A DNA stretch of 11,160 bases, taken from assembly GCA_009992615.1 (NCBI GenBank), contig JAACVA010000236.1, positions 1 through 11,160 of the forward strand, written 5' to 3'. Shown in pieces: positions 7,194 through 11,160 of this stretch. The notes beneath the pieces are model-generated. The model made no database searches and was not told where the DNA came from. It saw nothing but the letters and a program-made list of their open reading frames with translations. Origin of the DNA: Rhodobacterales bacterium. Its GTDB lineage: Bacteria > Pseudomonadota > Alphaproteobacteria > Rhodobacterales > Rhodobacteraceae. Position numbers and translations under genes: made by a program. Numbering within the stretch: the stretch's first letter is position 1; each line of letters opens with the position of its first letter.

Positions 7194-7222
7194 GATACAC
7201 CTGCGACAGCAGCGAAAGTCAA
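7194..7222 (-). promoter_or_regulatory. Predicted aspS promoter
   Basis: On the minus strand TTGACT (7217-7222) is followed after exactly 17 nt by TGTATC (7194-7199). The -35 box is one base from consensus and the -10 is weak, as is common in Alphaproteobacteria. It predicts a leader of about 29 nt holding the GGAGG ribosome site. Confidence 0.45.
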
Positions 7223-7263
7223 GGCAAGCGTGGCCGGTGCGGCGCCGACATCTGCCTTAAGTC

Positions 7264-7292
7264 TGGACAGAATGTCGCAGGGCGTGCCAAAT
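7264..7292 (+). promoter_or_regulatory. Possible promoter of the CFA-synthase gene
   Basis: TGGACA (7264-7269) differs from the -35 consensus by one base and is followed after 17 nt by CCAAAT (7287-7292), a poor -10. It would give a leader of about 20 nt containing AAGGGA. It is divergent from, and does not overlap, the predicted aspS promoter. Confidence 0.3.
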
Positions 7293-7319
7293 GACCGCAC
7301 AGAAAAGGGAAACACTGCC

Positions 7320-8513
7320 ATGTGGGAGCGTTTGTTCGAAAAATTCGCTACCCGTCTTTTCCAGAAGGGCGCGCTGCGTGTGACGCTGCCATCTGGGCGC
7401 ACCGTCTGTGCCGGACAGGGCACACCGATCCACGTCACCCTCAGCGATCCCACCTTGCCCCGGAAGATCGTGACCGCACCAGATCTTGCCGTAGGCGAGG
7501 GGTATATGAACGGCACCTTGACCATCGAGAATGACGATCTGCGCGGATTTCTGGCGCTGGCTATCGAAAATTTCTGGGCCGCGCCCCGTCTGACAATACA
7601 ACAGCCGATCCGCAGCGCCCGCCGTGCGCTGCGCCATGTCACCCAATACGCGCCCGCCCCCAAGGCCAGAGCCAACGTGGCACATCACTATGATCTGAGG
7701 GGCGAACTGTACGATCTTTTCCTTGATGCCGACAAACAATATTCCTGTGGCTATTTCCGCAGCCCCGATGCGACGCTGGAACAGGCGCAGGCCGACAAGA
7801 AGGCGCATATCACCGGCAAGCTGCTGTTGAAGCCGGGGATGCGGGTGCTGGACATCGGGTGCGGCTGGGGGGGCATGGCGATCAGCCTCGCGCGCGACTG
7901 CGGGGCCCATGTCACGGGTGTGACGCTGAGCGAAGAACAGCACGCCGTTGCCACCCGCCGGGTTGCAGAGGCCGGACTGACCGGTCAGATCGACATCCGT
8001 TTGCAGGACTATCGCGATGTGCGCGGCACCTTCGACAGGATCGTGTCTGTGGGTATGTTCGAACATGTTGGTGCCCCCCAGTATGACGCATATTTCCATG
8101 TCGTGCATGATCTGCTGGCGGCGGATGGCGTCGCCCTGATCCACACGATCGGGCGCAGCGGCCCACCAGACATAACCGCGCCCTGGATCGACAAATACAT
8201 CTTTCCCGGCGGCTATGTGCCCGCCCTGTCGGAAATGTCGGCCGCCGTCGAACGGCAACACCTGATCGCCACGGATGTCGAGATCTGGCGCATGCATTAC
8301 GCCGAAACCCTGCGCCACTGGGACCAACGGTTCGTCGCCAACATCGACGCCGCCCGCGCCCTGTATGATGACAGGTTCTGTCGGATGTGGCGGTTTTACC
8401 TGATCGCGTCGGAGATGACCTTCCGCCATGGTCCGCAGGTGGTATTCCAGATGCAACTGACCCGCGACCAGATGGCGGTGCCGCTGACGCGTGATTATCT
8501 GTATCGCGGCTGA
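7320..8513 (+). CDS. cfa: Cyclopropane-fatty-acyl-phospholipid synthase-type methyltransferase
   Basis: A 397-residue SAM-dependent enzyme of the CFA-synthase family, acting on unsaturated acyl chains of membrane phospholipids. Motifs: NVAHHYDLRGELYDLFLD (119-136), YSCGYF (141-146), SAM-binding LDIGCGWGG (177-185), VTGVTLSEEQ (198-207) and SVGMFEHVG (243-251). The residues that hold the catalytic bicarbonate in Escherichia coli CFA synthase appear conserved as Cys143, Glu248, His275, Ile277 and Tyr327, so the enzyme looks intact. The N-terminal ~110 residues match the family's substrate-binding part. ATG 7320 is chosen for AAGGGA at 7305-7310; upstream in-frame Met codons at 7272 and 7182 lack ribosome sites and run into the promoter region. 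Related alphaproteobacterial methyltransferases make furan fatty acids (UfaM), so the exact product is open. A GT87 gene follows 57 bp downstream. Confidence 0.88.
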   Translation: MWERLFEKFATRLFQKGALRVTLPSGRTVCAGQGTPIHVTLSDPTLPRKIVTAPDLAVGEGYMNGTLTIENDDLRGFLALAIENFWAAPRLTIQQPIRSARRALRHVTQYAPAPKARANVAHHYDLRGELYDLFLDADKQYSCGYFRSPDATLEQAQADKKAHITGKLLLKPGMRVLDIGCGWGGMAISLARDCGAHVTGVTLSEEQHAVATRRVAEAGLTGQIDIRLQDYRDVRGTFDRIVSVGMFEHVGAPQYDAYFHVVHDLLAADGVALIHTIGRSGPPDITAPWIDKYIFPGGYVPALSEMSAAVERQHLIATDVEIWRMHYAETLRHWDQRFVANIDAARALYDDRFCRMWRFYLIASEMTFRHGPQVVFQMQLTRDQMAVPLTRDYLYRG

Positions 8514-8570
8514 CTTGCCACGCCCCCGCCCCGGCAGTACCAAAGTGGCGGCAAAACAGGCAAAAACGGC

Positions 8571-9860
8571 ATGACACGCATTGCAACGGCGCTGCTGCTG
8601 GCGGCATGGGGGGCGCTGGCCGTTGGCGTGCTGCGCGAACCGGCCCGGTCGTCTGACCTGTTGGCCCTGTGGCTGGCGGCCCAGACCTTTGGTCAGGGCG
8701 ATCTCCTTGCGATATATCCCGGCGCGGCGGCGCTGTTCACCCTGCAGCCACCCGCCGACTGGCCCGCGCGCGCTCTGGCCCTGGGGTATGACGGGGTGCT
8801 GTTCCCCTATGTCTATCCGCCGCTCTGGGCGGCGCTGCTGGCGCCGTTGACCGAGATCCTGTCGTTTGAAACCTTCGCGGGGTTGATGCGCGGGCTGAAT
8901 GTTGTCCTGATGGCGGCAACCGGCGTTCTGGCCTGGCGCATCATGGGGCAAACCCTGCCTGTGCTGACGCACGTCGCGGCAGGCCAGGTGGCGATGTATG
9001 CCACGTTGTTCGGCACCCTGCCGCTGAGCGAGAACCAGCCGCAGATCCTTGTCACCTTCCTGATCGCGCTTGCCCTTGAGCGGTTGCGCGGCCGCGCCCC
9101 CGCAGTGGCGGGCGTGGCCCTTGCCTTGGCCGCCGCCATCAAGGTTTATCCGGCCCTGTTTATCCTGCTGGTCATGGCGGCCGGGCAGTGGCGCGCGGTT
9201 GTGCCCTTTGCCGTCGCCGCCGGCGCGCTGGCGTTGGCCTCGGTCGCGCTGGCCGGCTGGCCTCTGCACGCGGCATTCCTGAGCACGCTTTCGGCCATAT
9301 CCCGCACCAGCATCGAAATCGGCCCATCTTTCAGCCTTGACCGGGTGCTGGCGCCGCTATTGGCCACCGCCCCGGCGCAGGTGATCGACGAAACCCTGGC
9401 CAGCGGTGCCCCGGGCGCCGCAGGTTGGCAGGTGGTGGCGAAATCGCAGATCTGGGCATGGATCACCAACGCCACGCTGCTGGCCGTGTTGGCAGTGCTT
9501 GCCGTCTGGATGCACCGCGCGCCTGACGCGCGGCGGTTCGCGGCGGTCTGGCCTGCGGCGTTGATCCTGTTGGCGCTTCCCGCGCCGATTGCCTGGATCT
9601 ATTACTTTTGTCTGCCCGTGATGATGGCCCCGGCGCTGGTGCCGGCAATGGGTCGGGGTATCGCCACAACAGCGGTGATGGTGGTGCTGGCCCCGTTCAG
9701 CATCGCCGTGATGGGTGCCTTGCCCGGGCTGGGTCTGACGGCGGGCGCGGTCACACCTTGGGGTCTGCCTGCCATGGTGATTCTTGCCGCGCTGTTTGCC
9801 CGGTATGGCGGCACCCCGACGCCGGATCGCCCCTTGCGCCGGGCGGGCCACCCCCTATAA
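8571..9860 (+). CDS. GT87 family (DUF2029) polytopic glycosyltransferase
   Basis: A 429-residue, highly hydrophobic protein with about ten membrane spans, typical of GT-C glycosyltransferases that use polyprenyl-phosphate sugars and act on the outer face of the inner membrane. Features of GT87/DUF2029: Asp29 in SSDLLALW after the first span (the probable catalytic acidic residue by analogy with PimE), a periplasmic loop ending in FPYVYPPLWAALLAPL (78-93), ENQPQILV (154-161) where relatives have a GQ.N motif, and AIKVYPALF (189-197). Sugar and acceptor cannot be told from sequence. The ATG has only a weak AGG about 10 nt upstream. It is 57 bp after the CFA-synthase gene and likely co-transcribed, which suggests a role in envelope lipids or glycans. 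The last codons overlap a predicted carB promoter. Confidence 0.8.
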   Translation: MTRIATALLLAAWGALAVGVLREPARSSDLLALWLAAQTFGQGDLLAIYPGAAALFTLQPPADWPARALALGYDGVLFPYVYPPLWAALLAPLTEILSFETFAGLMRGLNVVLMAATGVLAWRIMGQTLPVLTHVAAGQVAMYATLFGTLPLSENQPQILVTFLIALALERLRGRAPAVAGVALALAAAIKVYPALFILLVMAAGQWRAVVPFAVAAGALALASVALAGWPLHAAFLSTLSAISRTSIEIGPSFSLDRVLAPLLATAPAQVIDETLASGAPGAAGWQVVAKSQIWAWITNATLLAVLAVLAVWMHRAPDARRFAAVWPAALILLALPAPIAWIYYFCLPVMMAPALVPAMGRGIATTAVMVVLAPFSIAVMGALPGLGLTAGAVTPWGLPAMVILAALFARYGGTPTPDRPLRRAGHPL

Positions 9861-9861
9861 C
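9834..9861 (+). promoter_or_regulatory. Predicted carB promoter inside the end of the GT87 gene
   Basis: TTGCGC (9834-9839) is followed after 16 nt by TATAAC (9856-9861), which matches five of six -10 bases. The TAA stop of the GT87 gene (9858-9860) lies in this -10 box. Transcription would start near 9868, giving a leader of about 24 nt that includes AGAGGG before the carB ATG. Confidence 0.45.
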
Positions 9862-9891
9862 CCCCCTGATTTGTACGTCAGAGGGTGCGCC

Positions 9892-11160
9892 ATGCCAAAG
9901 AGAACCGATATCAAGTCTATCATGATCATCGGCGCGGGGCCCATCATCATCGGTCAGGCGTGCGAATTCGACTATTCCGGCGCCCAAGCCTGCAAGGCGC
10001 TGCGCGAAGAAGGGTATCGGGTGATCCTCGTCAACTCGAATCCCGCCACCATCATGACCGACCCCGAGCTGGCCGACGCGACCTATATCGAGCCGATAAC
10101 GCCCGAGATCGTTGCCAAGATCATCGCAAAGGAACGCCCCGATGCCCTGTTGCCCACCATGGGCGGGCAGACCGGCCTGAACACCGCGCTGAAGCTGGAC
10201 GATATGGGCGTGCTGGCCAAGTACGGTGTGGAACTGATCGGCGCCAACCGCCAAGCCATTGAAATGGCCGAGGACCGGAAACTGTTCCGCGAGGCGATGG
10301 ACCGCATCGGCCTGGAAAACCCCAAGGCAACCATCGCCAACAACATGCAGGAATGCATGGACGCCATTGATTATGTCGGCCTGCCCGCGATCATCCGCCC
10401 TGCGTTCACCCTGGGTGGCACCGGCGGTGGCGTCGCGTACAATCGCAAGGAATATGAGTATTTCTGCAAATCGGGCCTTGATGCCTCGCCGGTGTCGCAG
10501 ATCCTGATCGACGAATCCCTGCTGGGCTGGAAAGAGTTCGAGATGGAGGTCGTGCGCGACCGCGCCGACAACGCGATCATCATCTGTGCCATCGAAAACG
10601 TCGATCCGATGGGGGTGCATACCGGCGATTCCATCACCGTCGCTCCCGCGCTGACCCTGACCGACAAGGAATACCAGATGATGCGCACGGCCAGCATTGC
10701 CGTGCTGCGCGAAATCGGGGTGGAAACCGGCGGATCGAACGTGCAATGGGCGGTGAACCCCGCCGATGGCCGCATGGTGGTGATTGAAATGAACCCGCGG
10801 GTGTCACGTTCATCCGCGCTGGCGTCAAAGGCGACGGGGTTTCCGATTGCCAAGATCGCGGCGAAGCTGGCCGTCGGTTACACCCTTGACGAGTTGGACA
10901 ACGACATCACCAAGGTGACGCCGGCCAGTTTCGAGCCGACGATAGATTATGTCGTCACCAAGATTCCGCGCTTTGCGTTTGAAAAATTCCCCGGATCCGA
11001 ACCCCTGTTGTCCACCGCGATGAAATCGGTGGGCGAGGCGATGGCGGTGGGCCGCACCATCCACGAAAGTCTGCAAAAGGCGCTGGCCAGCCTGGAAACC
11101 GGGCTGACCGGGTTTGACGAGATCGAGATTGAAGGTGCCCCCGATCCGGCCAGCATCACC
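9892..11160 (+). CDS. carB: Carbamoyl-phosphate synthase large subunit (N-terminal part)
   Basis: The first 423 codons of the large subunit, which makes carbamoyl phosphate from bicarbonate, ATP and glutamine-derived ammonia for pyrimidine and arginine synthesis; it works with the small glutaminase subunit CarA. The start (MPKRTDIKSIMIIGAGPIII) is nearly identical to the Escherichia coli protein. Visible are the preATP-grasp region with FDYSGAQACKALREEGYRV, the ATP-grasp block IIRPAFTLGGTGGG (167-180), LIDESLLGWKEFEMEVVRD (205-223), VETGGSNVQ (277-285) and VVIEMNPRVSRSSALASK (296-313). Gln285, Glu299 and Asn301 match the E. coli metal-binding residues at the same numbers. AGAGGG (9880-9885) lies 6 nt before the ATG. 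The frame is open to the window edge; about 60% of the protein is outside. carA is not upstream. Confidence 0.97.
   Translation, partial: MPKRTDIKSIMIIGAGPIIIGQACEFDYSGAQACKALREEGYRVILVNSNPATIMTDPELADATYIEPITPEIVAKIIAKERPDALLPTMGGQTGLNTALKLDDMGVLAKYGVELIGANRQAIEMAEDRKLFREAMDRIGLENPKATIANNMQECMDAIDYVGLPAIIRPAFTLGGTGGGVAYNRKEYEYFCKSGLDASPVSQILIDESLLGWKEFEMEVVRDRADNAIIICAIENVDPMGVHTGDSITVAPALTLTDKEYQMMRTASIAVLREIGVETGGSNVQWAVNPADGRMVVIEMNPRVSRSSALASKATGFPIAKIAAKLAVGYTLDELDNDITKVTPASFEPTIDYVVTKIPRFAFEKFPGSEPLLSTAMKSVGEAMAVGRTIHESLQKALASLETGLTGFDEIEIEGAPDPASIT

Noticed and set aside
5194..7260. A 688-codon plus-strand open frame opposite aspS
   Set aside because: It mirrors the highly conserved aspS gene and has no recognisable domain or ribosome site.
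7257..9269. A 670-codon minus-strand open frame opposite the CFA and GT87 genes
   Set aside because: Gln/Arg/Gly-rich shadow sequence crossing two real genes and their gap, without motifs.
9751..10746. A 331-codon minus-strand open frame opposite carB
   Set aside because: carB on the plus strand matches the E. coli protein almost residue for residue over this stretch; the antisense frame is a by-product.

Overview
This window looks like ordinary chromosomal DNA from a GC-rich alphaproteobacterium, most likely a Rhodobacterales (Roseobacter-type) species. The basis is the alphaproteobacterial form of aspartyl-tRNA synthetase, the methylmalonyl-CoA epimerase next to a DUF1467 membrane protein, the CFA-synthase type, and carB standing apart from carA. 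No tRNA, rRNA, CRISPR array, insertion sequence, phage gene or integration boundary is visible. Every position is within or close to a gene, and the longest non-coding stretches are about 160-170 bp. I see no clear new multi-gene system; the least understood parts are the DUF1501/DUF1800 pair, a small pilin-like protein, and a CFA-synthase/GT87 pair.

Left part (1-2681): the last codons of an unidentified gene overlap the GTG start of an EI24/CysZ-like membrane protein. Facing it on the minus strand is an apparent operon of methylmalonyl-CoA epimerase (propionyl-CoA to succinyl-CoA route) followed by a DUF1467 protein. The 3' ends of the EI24 and DUF1467 genes overlap by 71 bp. Divergent from the epimerase gene is a response regulator with a canonical receiver domain and an unrecognised C-terminal region; a CtrA-like half-site pair lies in the shared upstream region. 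A 57-residue protein resembling a Flp-type pilin without its processing site follows.

Middle (2686-7158, all minus strand): aspS is followed by a DUF1800 gene and a DUF1501 gene only 11 bp apart. The DUF1501 protein carries a twin-arginine signal while the DUF1800 protein has no obvious export signal. The aspS 3' end and the gap after it hold several GC-rich inverted repeats that could fold in alternative ways.

Right part (7320-11160, plus strand): divergent from aspS is a cyclopropane-fatty-acid-synthase-type methyltransferase, then a GT87-type polytopic glycosyltransferase, then the N-terminal 423 residues of carB, which runs off the window. Plausible sigma-70-like promoters can be read for aspS, the CFA gene and carB; the carB one has its -10 box lying on the stop codon of the GT87 gene. 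All family assignments are from motif recognition by eye, without database searches.
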